A model generated the notes under the pieces. The model was given only the letters and a program-made list of their open reading frames with translations, did no database searches and was not told where the DNA came from. From Eurosta solidaginis (taxonomy: Eukaryota; Arthropoda; Insecta; Diptera; Tephritidae), in assembly GCF_040869045.1 (NCBI RefSeq), contig NC_090319.1, forward strand, positions 379,145,601-379,209,600: 64,000 nt of DNA. The letters are read 5' to 3'. Shown one piece after another: positions 48,063 to 59,600 of this stretch (positions within the stretch are counted from its first letter, which is position 1; each line of letters opens with the position of its first letter). Position numbers and translations under genes: made by a program.

Positions 48063-48905
48063 TACTTACTTACTTAATTGGCGCTTAATCGTCTAAACGG
48101 TTATGGCCGTCCAACAAGGCGCACCAGTCGCTCCTTCGCTCCTTCAACCGGCGCCAATTGGTCGCACCAAGGGAGTTTAAATCGTTTTCCGCTTGGTCCT
48201 TCCAACGGTGTGGGGGCCGCCCTCTACCTCTGCTTCAATCGGCTGGTTCCGATAGAAGCACTTTCTTGGCCGGATCTTCATCTTTCATTCGCATATCATG
48301 GCCTAGCCAGCGCAGCCGCTGCGTTTTAATTCGCTGGACTACGTTGATGTCTGCGTATAGCTCGTACAGCTCGTCATTAAATCTTCTTCGGTACACGCCA
48401 TCGCCAACGTGTAGAGGTCCATAAATCTTTCGAAGAACTTTTCTCTCGAACACTCCCAAAGCCGCTTCATCTGCTGTTGTCATGGTCCATGCTTCTACCC
48501 CATATATCAGGACGGGTACTATAAGTGACTTGTAGAGTATGATTTTCGTTCGCCGAGAGAGGACTTTACTTTTCAATTGCCTACCTAGTCCAAAGTAGTA
48601 TTTATTGGCAAGATTGATTCTTCGCTGGATTTCAGTGCTGATGTTGTTGCTAGTCTTGATGCTGGTTCCCAAATAAACGAAATCTTTTACTATTTCGACA
48701 TTATGGCTGCCAACAGTAGCGTGGTTGCCAAAGCGCTTATGCGCTGACTCTTTGCTGGATGACAGCAGGTACTTCGTTTTGTCCACATTCACCATCAAAC
48801 CCATCTATACCGCTTCTTTTTCCAGTTTGGAGTAAGCAGAACTAACAGCGCCAAAATCTGAGGCGTAGCAAAACTTGATTAAGGTACTTATGACTATCTT
48901 ATTTA
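48063..48905 (-). mobile_element. 5'-truncated RTE-like retrotransposon
   Basis: The 3' tail is a TAAG microsatellite at 48063-48077, following a 3' UTR of only a few bases. Upstream on the minus strand is the C-terminal third of the reverse transcriptase. The same 3' end occurs at 2635-2934. The 5' limit near 48905 is approximate. A 13-bp direct repeat ACTTATGACTATC (48886-48898, 48916-48928) lies there. Confidence 0.8.
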
Positions 48906-49020
48906 TTACTGTCTTACTTATGACTATCAATAGAAATTTGGCACGTCCAACGCTTTTATTTAATTGTCTGATCAACGCCCTAGATTGATGAGCAGTGTGA
49001 TGACTAGTACCTAGGACCAA
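48085..49020 (-). pseudogene. RTE-like reverse transcriptase C-terminal region
   Basis: One frame runs from about 49020 to TAA at 48085-48087, interrupted by only two stops (TAG after KLEKEAV, TGA at 48235-48237). It begins near a degraded YADD (FCYASDF). It continues MGLMVNVDKTKYLLSSSK, VKDFVYLGTSIKTSN, TKIILYKSLIVPVLIYGVEA, VFERKVLRKIYGPL and RIKTQRLRWLGHDMRMK, then RGRGRPPHRWKDQAENDL and NWRRLKERRSDWCALLDG. These are the thumb and C-terminal blocks typical of RTE-related non-LTR proteins. The Asp lost from YADD and the two stops show it is dead, but the otherwise open frame suggests moderate age. Confidence 0.85.
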
Positions 49021-49127
49021 CCTAAATATTTTCTTGCTTTTCGTATTATTATTATTTCATGTAAGTATTGTTTTCAATAAAACCGTTTAACTTAAAAATT
49101 TTTTTAAATTATTTTATTTATATTTAA

Positions 49128-49700
49128 ACCACGGTGACAGCTTCGAGGAAATCGGAGTGACTGACTGATTATGAGGGGATGTGCGCTTCGTTCGCAATCG
49201 TGCTCACTGATAATGAAAACCTTAAAGCCAATCATAGCTTTTGTCCGGACATTAAGCTGGTATAATACGAATAAATGAAAATCGGATTTATGGAGTAGAG
49301 CAAAGTCACAGTTTACGTATAGTAAACGCAGTAAATTGTGTCTGTTATATAAACTGACACTTAGTCGGCTGTACAAATGTCTTCTGTTGTTGTAGTTATT
49401 GTACCGATAAAGAAACTCTCCAAGGGTTGTGGGAAGTATTATCGATGTTGATGGTACTCTGCCGGATAAAGGTGTTAAGCCCGAACATCTCGGTAACGAT
49501 TTAGTATTACTGTATTGCACTTTATAGTCCATCACTCCCCCTTCCCCTTATTTCATGAGGAACTTGGGCTCGCCGGAGCTTCGGCTGCTAAAGAAACAGG
49601 ATTCGCCACGTGTAAGTAAGGTTGACAATTGGGCTGGAGGAGCTATAAATTGCGCTTGCATCCCCTTTAAAGGGTTGCGCTACACATCACATTTATTGAG
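49128..49700 (+). repeat. dispersed repeat of retrotransposon type
   Basis: Contains two blocks seen elsewhere in the window. GTTGTTGTAGTTATTGTACC with GATGTTGATGGT (49388-49455) is related to 61725-61800. GAGGAACTTGGGCTCGCC with TTCGGCTGCTAAAGAAAC (49556-49600) is related to the minus strand at 33840-33905. A 143-codon minus-strand frame here has no recognisable domain. Confidence 0.55.
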
Positions 49701-51150
49701 TTTTTTTGTCGCCTCTTATAGCATAAATTAAAGATTTGTTGTTTGGTATTATAGCATTTTTTGATATGACAAGAGCTGTTATTCAGTATAAGATTGCGAA
49801 TATTTGCAATTGTCATTCTGGACTGAGATAAAGAGCATGCGAGTTTTATAGCGCAGTTCACTCACCGTTACAGTGATTGTGACTTAAGGGTCACATCCTT
49901 AACTCCATTTGTTCTTCAATTCCTTAATAAATCCTTAAATCCGGCCTTTTTAGGGTATTCAATAGCGAGAGCACTCATCTAATTGGAAGAGCCTCTCTTG
50001 TAGTATGCGAGCATTGCTATAAGGACATAGGGAATTAGTGAGCAAGTACCCATTCGAATTCAACTCTAGCATAATGCAATCATTATCTTTTGCTTTAGTT
50101 TGATATTTAATCTTTTTGTGCTAAGGACGATGTCGACCGCTCCTCACAAAATTACTCACTATAGCATATTTTAAGTACATATTCTGTCCCCTGGACGTCT
50201 CTATGTGCTATCATGAATGCTTATTGATGCGCGACGAACTGCACATATTGCAATGTTACAAGAGATGAAATTCGAATGAAAAATGTTTGAGCTGCTGTTG
50301 CTGGCTTCGAAATAAATTACACCATGAATGAAGCAATTCATTGAGGATTGTTGGAGCAAGGCATAGCCAAATGATAAAGTATACTGCAACAATGGCCAAA
50401 GTCAAATCGAATCTACTCTATGGAGATATAAACGAATATGCATGAAATTGCAATGCATCTGTGGTGTAGTAAATTGACAACGTTTCAAACATAAATACAT
50501 ACACTCGTAGATGTCTACTCACATAAACTTAACCAATAGTAAATTTCTGAAAAGTATCTACAATAATTTTGCAAATTCAGAACGATGTATTCTCTAAAGT
50601 GTATACTTTCTAAATTAAACTGCAACTTTGGATTTTTGGCGAAACAAACTAATCTGCAACGCTCCAATCTTCCAAGTTTCGTTGTGCACCAGCAGAGAGT
50701 CTCAACGTAATTGTGTCACACACTTAACTACTTACGCAAATACAACTCATTTAGATTATTATCTTAATGGTATACAATTCATTTGAGCGATTACAATGAA
50801 TCTGCTATAAATTTCTTGAAAATTCAATTAATGTTTCGATTGCTTTTGCATTGTTAATCTTGGCACAGCCTGCCATGGCGTATACGTAACATTTGAAAAA
50901 ATCTTAGAAGTGGCTTGGCAAGTTTTGTAGAATTTTGCTTATTAAGTATATAATGAGTACATGAAATGGAGCACGCTTGTTACGTAATTTCCGAAAATAA
51001 CTGGATTTTCTTTAAACCAAAAGTTTAGTCTTAAAATGTTTCTGTTAATAATGATGATATTAATAAGAAATAGTTAAGTGCTTGTATATATCATATAAAT
51101 AAATAATTATCATGGAAAGAATGGGGGGAGTGAGAAATGTAAAGCTTGCA
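49701..51150. other. non-coding DNA, nothing recognised
   Basis: Longest stretch without a recognised repeat in the right half of the window. Stops are frequent in all frames, with no paired termini. Possibly unique host sequence. Confidence 0.5.
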
Positions 51151-51164
51151 AAGTTATTAGATTT

Positions 51165-51265
51165 AGAAGCAGCAAGTAGCATAGGTCCTAGAAAGCTTCT
51201 ACAATTATTGTTATTTGTTGTTTTATAACAAAGGTCCTGATTTTTGATAGGGTTTTTATATGTGT
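51165..51265 (+). pseudogene. 3' end relic of the Jockey/I-type element seen at 11990-12100
   Basis: TTTAGAAGCAGCAAGTAGC, GTCCTAGAAAGCTTCTA and TTTTTGATAGGGTTTTT match the same blocks at 11993-12090 in order. Only the last codons and the start of the 3' UTR remain. Confidence 0.7.
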
Positions 51266-51439
51266 CTTTTTTTACAACATCATAATTTTACAGTACAGGC
51301 TAATCTTCGATATGTCTGAAAACAAATAGTTCTAGCCTTATAATCAGAGTCGACAGAAATTGTTCTGGCTGAATATTTCTTTAACGGCAAAACTTCAGAT
51401 AAGTTCTAGAATATTCTATATCAATCGACATGCATCTCA

Positions 51440-51838
51440 TCGGTCTAAAACTTTTCTTTTTCTGTTATTTTCTCTACCCTCTGCGTTTTCCCAGTTTACC
51501 TTAATTGAAGCACTAATTTTCTCCATTTTAATTCATTTCCCCAGTTTTTTCTTACTTATGTCCTCTAATTCTTAGCTCTATATATATCTCTGATTATCAC
51601 GCCCAATCTTATCTTAATGTTATTCTTACTTTTTCTCTTAACGCTTAGCCCATACTTTTTCTAAAACAATAACCCCTCTTCCTTTTTTACTCTCACTTTC
51701 ACTCTCCCTCCTCCTATTGTTTTCTCTTTACTTTACTTTTCCGTCTACCGTCCTGATTTTCATCCTCCATTTCCCAATTTTTTATATATTTGGCGCTCAC
51801 ATATCGTTTCGTTTTTTCTTTTCTTTCAATTCCTTTTT
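51440..51838. repeat. pyrimidine-rich tract
   Basis: About 400 bp of strongly C/T-biased plus strand (CTCTTCC, CTCTCCCTCCTCC and similar) before element G. It yields a long pyrimidine bias but no regular period. Confidence 0.6.
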
Positions 51839-53530
51839 TATACACAGCTGAGCAGAGCTCACAGAGTATATTAACTTTGTTCGCATAACGGTAATCCGTA
51901 ACGGCATGAACTAATCGAGATAGATATAGACTTCTATATTTCAAAATGATCTGGGCGAAAAAAGAAATTCATTTAGCCATGTCCGTCCGTCCGTCCGTCT
52001 GTCCGTCCGTCTGTAAACACGATAACTTGAGTAAATTTTGAGGTATCTTGATGAAATTTGGTGCGTATATTTCTGGGTGCTCATCTCAGATCCCTATTTA
52101 AAATGAACGAAATCGAACTACAACCACGCCCACTTTTTCGATATCGAAAATTTCGAAAAACCGAAAATGTGCGATAATTCATTACCAAAGAGGGATATAG
52201 CGATGAAACTTGGTAGGAGCGTTTATCTTATGACGCAAAATAGATAATTAGAAAAATTTTGGACAACGGGCGTAGCACCGCCCACTTTTAAAAGAAGGTA
52301 ATTTAAAAGTTTCGCGAGCTGTAATTTGGCAGTCGTTGAAGATATCATGATGAGATTTGGTAGGCACGTTACTCCTATTACTATATGTGTGCTAAATAAG
52401 AATTTGTGAAATCGGATAACGAACACGCCCACTTTAAAAAACAATTTTTAAAAGTCAAATTTTAACAAAAAATTTAATATATTTACAGTATAAAAGTAAT
52501 TTATGTAAACATTCAACTCCAGTAATGATATCTTGCAACAATAAAAGAAAATCTCAAAATGGGCGTGGCTCCGCCCTTTTTCATTTAATTAATCCAGAAT
52601 ACGTTTAATGCCATAAGTCGAACAACAATTTACTAATCCTTGTGAGATTGGGTAGGGACATAGACTCTATGACGATAACTGGTTTCTGTGAAAATGGGCG
52701 AAATCGGTTGAAGCCACGCCCAGTTTTTATACACAGTCGACCGTTTGTCCTTACGCTCGGCCGATAACATGATAGCTTTCACAAAAAACGATATATCTTA
52801 ACTAAACTTAGTTCACGTACTTATCTGAAGTCACTTTATCTTGGTGTATAATATGGCTGAAATTCGACTATGACCACGCGCACTTTTCCGATATCGAAAA
52901 TTACGAAAAATGAAAAAAATGCCATAATTCTGTACCAAATATGAAAAAAGAGATGAAACATGGTAATTGGATTGGTTTATTGACTCAAAATATAACTTTG
53001 GAAAAAACTTTGTAAAATGGGTGTGACACCTACCATATTAAGTAGAAGAAAATGAAAAAGTTCTGCAGAGCGAACTCATTAGCCCTTAAAATCTTGGCAG
53101 GAATACTGTTCATGGTATTACATATATAAATAAATTAGCTGTACCGGACAGATGATGTTCTGGGTCACCCTGGTCCACATTTTGGTCGATATCTTGAAAA
53201 CGCCTTCACATAAAAAACTAAGGGCTACTCCCTTATAAAACCCTCATTAGTACTTTTAATTTGATACCCATATCGTACAAACATATCCTAGAGTCACCCC
53301 TGGTCCACCCTTATTGCGATATCTCGAAAGGTCGTCCAGCTATAGAACTAAGGCCCACTACGTTTTAAATAGTCATTAACACCTTCATTTGATACACATG
53401 TCATACAAACACATTCCAGGGTTACTCTACGTTCATTTTTCCAAATGGTGATTTTCCCTATTTTGTCTCGAAAGCTCTCAGCTGAGTATGTAATGTTCGG
53501 TAACACCCGAACTTAGCTTTCCTTACTTGT
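51839..53530 (-). mobile_element. family 1 element, copy G (minus)
   Basis: Full length for a two-monomer copy. The 3' end is at 51839 (TATACACAG variant, as in copy E) and the CCGTCCGTCCGTCC tract at 51983-52012. The complete six-box right half follows, then about two monomers (53150-53440) and the 5' hairpin end at 53530. The shared 3' variant and the AACTTTGTTCGCATAACGGTA block group copies E, F and G as one subfamily. Confidence 0.85.
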
Positions 53531-54521
53531 TTTCTATGTGGAAAGGGTGCACATTTCATTACTGAAGTAGTTATAAAATAGCAATACTAAAAAGTACCAA
53601 ACAATTTTCTTCTCTCGTAAATCATGATTAATTGGCGCCTAGTCACTTGAGTGATTTGGGCATGTTGTTACGAGTCACGCTAGTTATCTCTGTTTTGCGA
53701 TAACTGACACTAATTGGGAGCAGCAAGTGGTGTCGTGTTTTCATCTTCCTGCCTCTCCCAACTAATCCACCCTCTTTCTTCCACGCTTCCCTGCCTCTGC
53801 TTTTAAAATGCGGTGTCAATTGGAATAAAATCTTGGACAGATCATCTGCGACCACTCGCTAAGTATGCCCCTGTACTAGCATAAAATATAGCTAAATATA
53901 TTATTATAAATTTATAAGGGCCTTCACATTCTTGATGTTGTACTATTGACTTCACATATAGTTTTTGTTGCACTGCTTGATGTATAGAACGCTATATCCA
54001 CCCCGATTCCTTCTACACAAACGCTTTTTTTAAACAGAGTTTAATATATATAACCACATAACCTGATAACTTTTTAACTTGGTCTATATGAGTAGAAAAA
54101 TAACTTACCCTTACACCCAAAATTTGCATTTAGCTCTGTGAAATGTGTTACGCGCCTGCACATTTCTTAATATAAAATTAAATTTCCAGTCAACCGTGAA
54201 ATGCATGAAATGAAGTATAAAATTGCAGTTTCATCCAATTTGCAATTAACTTAATGAAAAGATTAAAATTTTCAATTTTCGATAGTATATACGTACATAC
54301 ATACCCTGCAGATAATCACATTAGTTCCGAACTAGCTCAGAAGTATAGGAATAAGAGACGGTACTAGTTCTAATTATATCCCCTCTAGTGGTTTTAACTG
54401 ATATCTTTAATATTGTGACGTGCTACTACGAAACGGGTACTGCCCCCTTTTTAGACCTTTTGAACACGTTCTTAAAAATGATTTATCCTCACTATCGCAA
54501 AAATGCATGAAATGAAAGGAA
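53531..54521. other. non-coding spacer between copies G and H
   Basis: About 1 kb with no recognised gene. Copies G and H face each other 5' end to 5' end across it. Confidence 0.5.
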
Positions 54522-57500
54522 ACAAGTAAGGAAGGCTAAGTTCGGGTGTAACCGAACATAACATACTCAGTTGAGAGCTATGGAGACAAAATAAGGAAAA
54601 TCAATCTGGGGTAACCCTGGAATGTGGTTGTATAACATGTGTATCAAATGAAAGGTATTAAAGAGTATTTTAAGAGAGAGTAGGCCATAGTTCTATGGAT
54701 GAACGCCATTTAGGGATATCGCCATAAAGGTGGACCAGGGGTGATTCTATAATGTGTTTGTACGATATGGGTATCAAATGAAAGGTGTTACTGAGCATTT
54801 TAAGAGGGAGTGGGCCTTAGGTCTATCGGTGGACGCCTTTTCGAGATGTCCCCATTAAGGTGGACCAGGGGTGATTCTATAATGTGTTTGTACGATATGG
54901 GTATCAAATGAAAGCTGTTAATGAGTATTTTGAAAAGGAGTGATCCTTAGTTCCATAGGGGGTGTTCCACCAGGGGTGTCTGTACGATATGTGCATCAAA
55001 CGAAAGGTGTTACTGAGCATTTTAAGAGGGAGTGGGCATTAGGTCTATAGGTGGACGCCCTTTCGAGATATCGCCATTAGGGTGGGCCAGGGGTGACTCT
55101 AGAATGTTTGTACGATATGGGTATCAAACGAAATGTGTTACTGAGCATTTTAAGAGGGAGTGGGCATTAGGTCTACAGGTGGACGCCTTTTCGAGATATC
55201 GCCATTAGGGTGGGCCAGGGGTGACTCTAGAATGTGTTTGTACGATATGGGTATCAAATGAAAGGTGGTAATGAGTATTTTAAAAGGGAGTAATCCTTAG
55301 TTCTATAGGTGGACGCCTTTTCGAGATATCGCCATAAAGCTGGACCAAGGGTGACTCTAGAATGTTTGTACGGTATGGGTATCAAACGAAAGGTGTTACT
55401 GAGCATTTTAAGAGGGAGTGGGCATTAGGTCTATAGGTGAACGCCTTTTCGAGATATCGCCATTAGGGTGGGCCAGGGTGACTCTAGAATGTGTTTGTAC
55501 GATATGGGTATCAAATGAAAGGTGGTAATGAGTATTTTAAAAGGGAGTAATCCTTAGTTCTATAGGTGGACGCCTTTTCGAGATATCGCCATTAGGGTGG
55601 GCCAGGTGTGACTCTAGAATGTTTGTACGATATGGGTATCAAACGAAAGGTGTTACTGAGCATTTTAAGAGGGAGTGGGCATTAGGTCTATAGGTGGACG
55701 CCTTTTCGAGATATCGCCATTAGGGTGGGACAGGGGTGACTCTAGAATGTTTGTACGATATGGGTATCAAACGAAAGGTGTTACTGAGCATTTTAAGAGG
55801 GAGTGGACATTAGGTCTATAGGTGGACGCCTTTTCGAGATATCGCCATTAGGGTGGGCCAGGGGTGACTCTAGAATGTTTGTACGATATGGGTATCAAAC
55901 GAAAGGTGTTACTGAGCATTTTAAGAGGGAGTGGACATTAGGTCTATAGGTGGACGCCTTTTCGAGATATCGCCATTAGGGTGGGCCAGGGTGACTCTAG
56001 AATGTGTTTGTACGATATGGGTATCAAATGAAAGGTGGTAATGAGTATTTTAAAAGGGAGTAATCCTTAGTTCTATAGGTGGACGCCTTTTCGAAATATC
56101 GCCATTAGGGTGGGCCAGGTGTGACTCTAGAATGTTTGTACGATATGGGTATCAAACGAAAGCTGTTACTGAGCATTTTAAGAGGGAGTGGGCATTAGGT
56201 CTATAGGTGGACGCCTTTTCGAGATATCGCCATTAGGGTGGGCCAGGGGTGACTCTAGAATGTTTGTACGATATGGGTATCAAACGAAAGGTGTTACTGA
56301 GCATTTTAAGAGAGAGTGGACACTAGGTCTATAGGTGGACGCCTTTTCGAGATATCGCCATTAGGGTGGGCCAGGGGTGACTCTAGAATGTTTGTACGGT
56401 ATGGGTATCAAACGAAAAGTGTTACTGAGCATTTTAAGAGGGAGGGGGCATTAGGTCTATAGGTGGACGCCTTTTCGAGATATCGCCATTAGGGTGGGAC
56501 AGGGGGGACTCTGGTATGTTTTTGTACGATATGGATATCAAATTAAAGGTATTAATGAGGGTTTTAAAAGCGAGTGACCCTTAGATGTATATGTGAAGGC
56601 GTTCTCGCGATATCGACCAAAATGTGGACCAGGTGATCCAGAAAATCATCTGTCGGGTACTGCTAATTTATTTATATATGCAATACCACTAACAGTATTC
56701 CTGCCAAGATTCCAAGGGCTGTTGATTTCGCCTTGCAGAACTTTTTCATTTTCTTCTACTTAATATGGTAGGTGTCACACCCATTTTACAAAGGTTTTTC
56801 CAAAGTTATATTTTGCGTCAATAAACCAATCCAGTTACCATGTTTCATCCCTTTTTTCGTGTTTGGTATAGAATTATGGCATTTTTTTCATTTTTCGTAA
56901 TTTTCGATATCGATAAAGTGGGCGTGGTTATGGTCAGATTTCGCCCATTTTTTATACCAAGAAAAAGTGAGCTCAGGTAAGTACGTGGGATAAGTTTAGT
57001 AAAGATATATCGGATTTTGCTCAAGTTATTGTGTTAATGGCCGAGCGGAAGGACAGACGGTGGACTGTGTATAAAAACTGGGCGTGGCTTTCACCGATTT
57101 CACCCATTTTCACAGAGAACAGTTACCGTCATAGAATCTATGCTCCTACCAAATTTGAGAAGGATTGGTAAATTTTTGTTCGACTTATGGCAATAAAAGT
57201 ATTCTAGACAAACTAAATGAAAATGGGCGGAGCCATGCCCATTTTGAAATTTTCTTTTATCTTTGTATTTTGTTGCATCATATCATTACTGGAGTTGAAT
57301 TTTGACTTAATTTACTTATATACAGTAAAGATATTAAATTTTTTGTTAAAATTTGAATTTTAAAAAATTTTTTTTTAAAAAGTGGGCGTGTTCTTCATCC
57401 AATTTTGCTAATTTTTATTTAGCACATATAGAGTAATAGTAGTAACGTTCCTGCCAAATTTCATCATGATATCTTCAACGACTGCCAAATTACAGCTTGC

Positions 57501-57979
57501 AACACTTTTAAATTACCTTCTTGTAAAAGTGGGCGGTGCCACGCCCATTGTCCAAAATCTTACTAATTTTCTATTCTGCGTCATAAGTTCAACCCATCTA
57601 CCAAGTTTCGTCGCTTTATCTGTCTTTTGTAATGAGTTATCGCACTTTTTCGGTTTTTCGAAATTTTCGATATCGAAAAAGTGGGCGTGGTTATAGTCCG
57701 ATATCGTTCATTTTAAATAGCGATCTGAGATGAGTGCTCAGGAACCTACATACCAAATTTCATCAAGATACCTCAAAATTTACTCAAGTTATCGTGTTAA
57801 CGGACGGACGGACGGACGGACGGACGGACGGACGGACATGGCTCAATCAAATTTTTTTTCGATCCTGATTATTTTGATATATGGAAGTCTATATCTATCT
57901 CGATTCCTTTATATATGTACAACCAACCGTTATCCAATCAAACTTAATATACTCTGTGAGCTCTGCTCAACTGAGTATA
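54522..57979 (+). mobile_element. family 1 element, copy H
   Basis: A complete copy of 3458 bp: 5' hairpin end, 15-16 monomers (54612-56640), six-box right half, an (ACGG)n tract of about eight units (57803-57836), and the CTGAGTATA end at 57979. Monomers share with copy D the variants TTACTGAGCATTTTAAGAGG and GCATTAGGTCTATAGG and the 2-bp deletion. D and H therefore derive from one subfamily, though they lie 22 kb apart in opposite orientation. Confidence 0.87.
54612..56640 (+). repeat. tandem array of 15-16 monomers (copy H)
   Basis: 128-130-bp units. A two-monomer pattern (one unit with TTACTGAGCATT, one with GTAATGAGTATT and AATCCTTAGTTC) recurs at about 55250, 55520 and 56035, indicating a small higher-order unit. 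Confidence 0.92.
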
Positions 57980-58136
57980 AAAAGGAAAATAAGAGATAGG
58001 AGGCAGAAGTGAAAACGGAGAGAAATATAGTCTCATTGACAATGAAGAGAAAGTGGGAGGATAAAAATGGAACAGGAAGAGGCAAAATGATTAAACAATT
58101 TTTCATTGCACAAGCTACAATATGACAAATGTTTCT

Positions 58137-58291
58137 GTTTATTGCAGGCATGCTTAACGAACGAAACGATATCATTTCGTTACGATAATCAACGTTAATA
58201 AACGAAACGAAGTGACTTCGTTTCGTTTATTAACGTTGATTATCGTAACGAAATGATATCGTTTCGTTCGTTAAGCATGCCTGGTTTATTG
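58137..58291. mobile_element. perfect 139-bp palindromic hAT-type MITE
   Basis: 58145-58213 and 58215-58283 are perfect inverted 69-bp arms around a single central G (58214). The ends read CAGGCATGC. The element is flanked by perfect 8-bp duplications GTTTATTG (58137-58144, 58284-58291), which proves insertion as a unit. The 8-bp duplication fits hAT. The transcript or single strand would form one long hairpin. Confidence 0.9.
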
Positions 58292-58309
58292 AGAAAGAGA
58301 ATACATCGC

Positions 58310-58620
58310 AGAGTGGAATATTACGAAGAAGTAATTCCACGTCTGTGAGGAAATTAAGGTGAGCGAGGTGCATGGATTGGGTGTGGGAGTGTAATTAAGA
58401 TTGGAAGTAGGAATGGGATTGTATTTGAAGTGGCTGTGGTAGTAGGGATAGGAGTGGAAATAGGAGTGAGAGTGTGATCGGGAGCGTTAGTTGAAGCGTG
58501 AATGGGTTCGGTAGTGTGGGGAAGATTAACGCAATGAGGACGAACAAGAATAAAAAGACAAAACGGAAGAAAAAGTAAAAGAGAATGGGATAGAAAGTGA
58601 ATGGGGGAAGCGAGGCTTAC
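58310..58620. repeat. purine-rich, GGAATAG-like degenerate simple sequence
   Basis: Imperfect 6-bp repetition (GGAGTG, GGAATG, GGAAAT). It resembles the reverse complement of the ATTCCT tract at 46780-46950. Confidence 0.5.
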
Positions 58621-58689
58621 TTTCGAAATGCAGGCAAACCATTTTTAGGGCAGAAAAAAGTCTGCTGGGTATTCTTGTACAAATAAAAA

Positions 58690-59114
58690 CAAAAATAATT
58701 ATTTTATCATTATTGTTATGATACATTTTTTCTTAATTGAAAAAATTTTAAATTAGAATAGAAGAAAGAAAAAATTTAGACAACTGCCAAAGCTCATTAT
58801 ATAGATCCATTTCGGGAACTGCTAAATTCCTTCATCGGCGACGTTTAGGCTATGCTGCTATAACCAGTCAGCTTTCACAGCGGTTTTGTGTTTGTCTTCA
58901 TTATTTCTACTTCTATCCTGGTACTTGCCAATTGATATTCAAAGCACTGCGACATCTGTTGCAGAATGGATATGAAAAATGGACTTGTTTCATGACAATG
59001 ATGCCATAGTATCATATTTATTGACACTTTTCCACGTGCTCTTCTATTCTAATTTAAAATTTTTTCAATTAAGAAAAAATGTTTCATAACAACAATCATG
59101 ATAAAATAATTATG
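58690..59114. repeat. ~70-bp inverted repeats around a 280-bp core (MITE-like)
   Basis: AATTATTTTATCAT, ACATTTTTTCTTAATTGAA and AAAATTTTAAATTAGAATAG in 58690-58764 recur inverted in 59046-59114 with few changes. The core has no coding domain. I could not find target duplications. Confidence 0.7.
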
Positions 59115-59289
59115 GTTAGCCCTTGAGCTCGATTCAACTCCGCGATCTTGCAAATCAGAAGGCCGATATAACAAAAAAAAATTGATAAAAATATAATCTT
59201 TTATCCAGTTACATCGAGTTAAAGATAATCAGGCACAGCTGCTGTACAGCAAAAACACAAAGTAGTTAAAGATGTCTGTCCTGCCTTTG

Positions 59290-59600
59290 AAAGCAAAATA
59301 CGGCAAACCTAGCTGTTCTAGATTTTTCCAAGGCATTCAATACCATTGGTTATACCATTCGCTTACAAAAAATACAGCATTATTTTGATTTTGATGGAAT
59401 ATCTCTAAGATTATTAAAGTATTATCTCTCAAATAGGCTGCAACAAGTACAGTATGGCAGAACATCCTTCAACGGAGCATTTTTACCTCTGGTGTGCCTC
59501 AGTAGTCTATCCCAGGCCCTATTTAAATACAACTTTTATTAACGACATTGCCAGTCGTTGTCAAAACAAAAATTTGGCCTTACCTTGAGTCGCTTTAAGA
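59290..59600 (+). pseudogene. non-LTR reverse transcriptase relic (motif A-B region)
   Basis: A plus-strand frame reads NLAVLDFSKAFNTIGYTIRL, then KIQHYFDFDGISLRLLKYYL, SNRLQQVQYGRTSFNG and FINDI after a frameshift. DFSKAFD-TI is RT motif A (the second Asp is Asn here). The S-GVPQG-S-LGP motif B is recognisable but broken near 59490-59515. This pattern is typical of CR1/Jockey-related elements and differs from the relic at 38780-39515. Confidence 0.75.

Larger units (their letters stand above)
47941..49097. repeat. ~125-bp inverted-repeat arms flanking a retrotransposon fragment
   Basis: Left arm 47941-48061 and right arm 48970-49097 are inverted copies. AAACGGTTTTATT, AATACTTACAT, the ATAATAATAAT run, CATCACACT..TCATCAATC and GTTGATC all correspond. 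Identity is roughly 75-80 percent with small indels. The RTE-like sequence starts immediately inside the left arm. Confidence 0.8.

Noticed and set aside
49104..49535. 143-codon minus-strand frame
   Set aside because: Lies within a dispersed repeat with blocks found elsewhere in non-coding copies. No domain seen.
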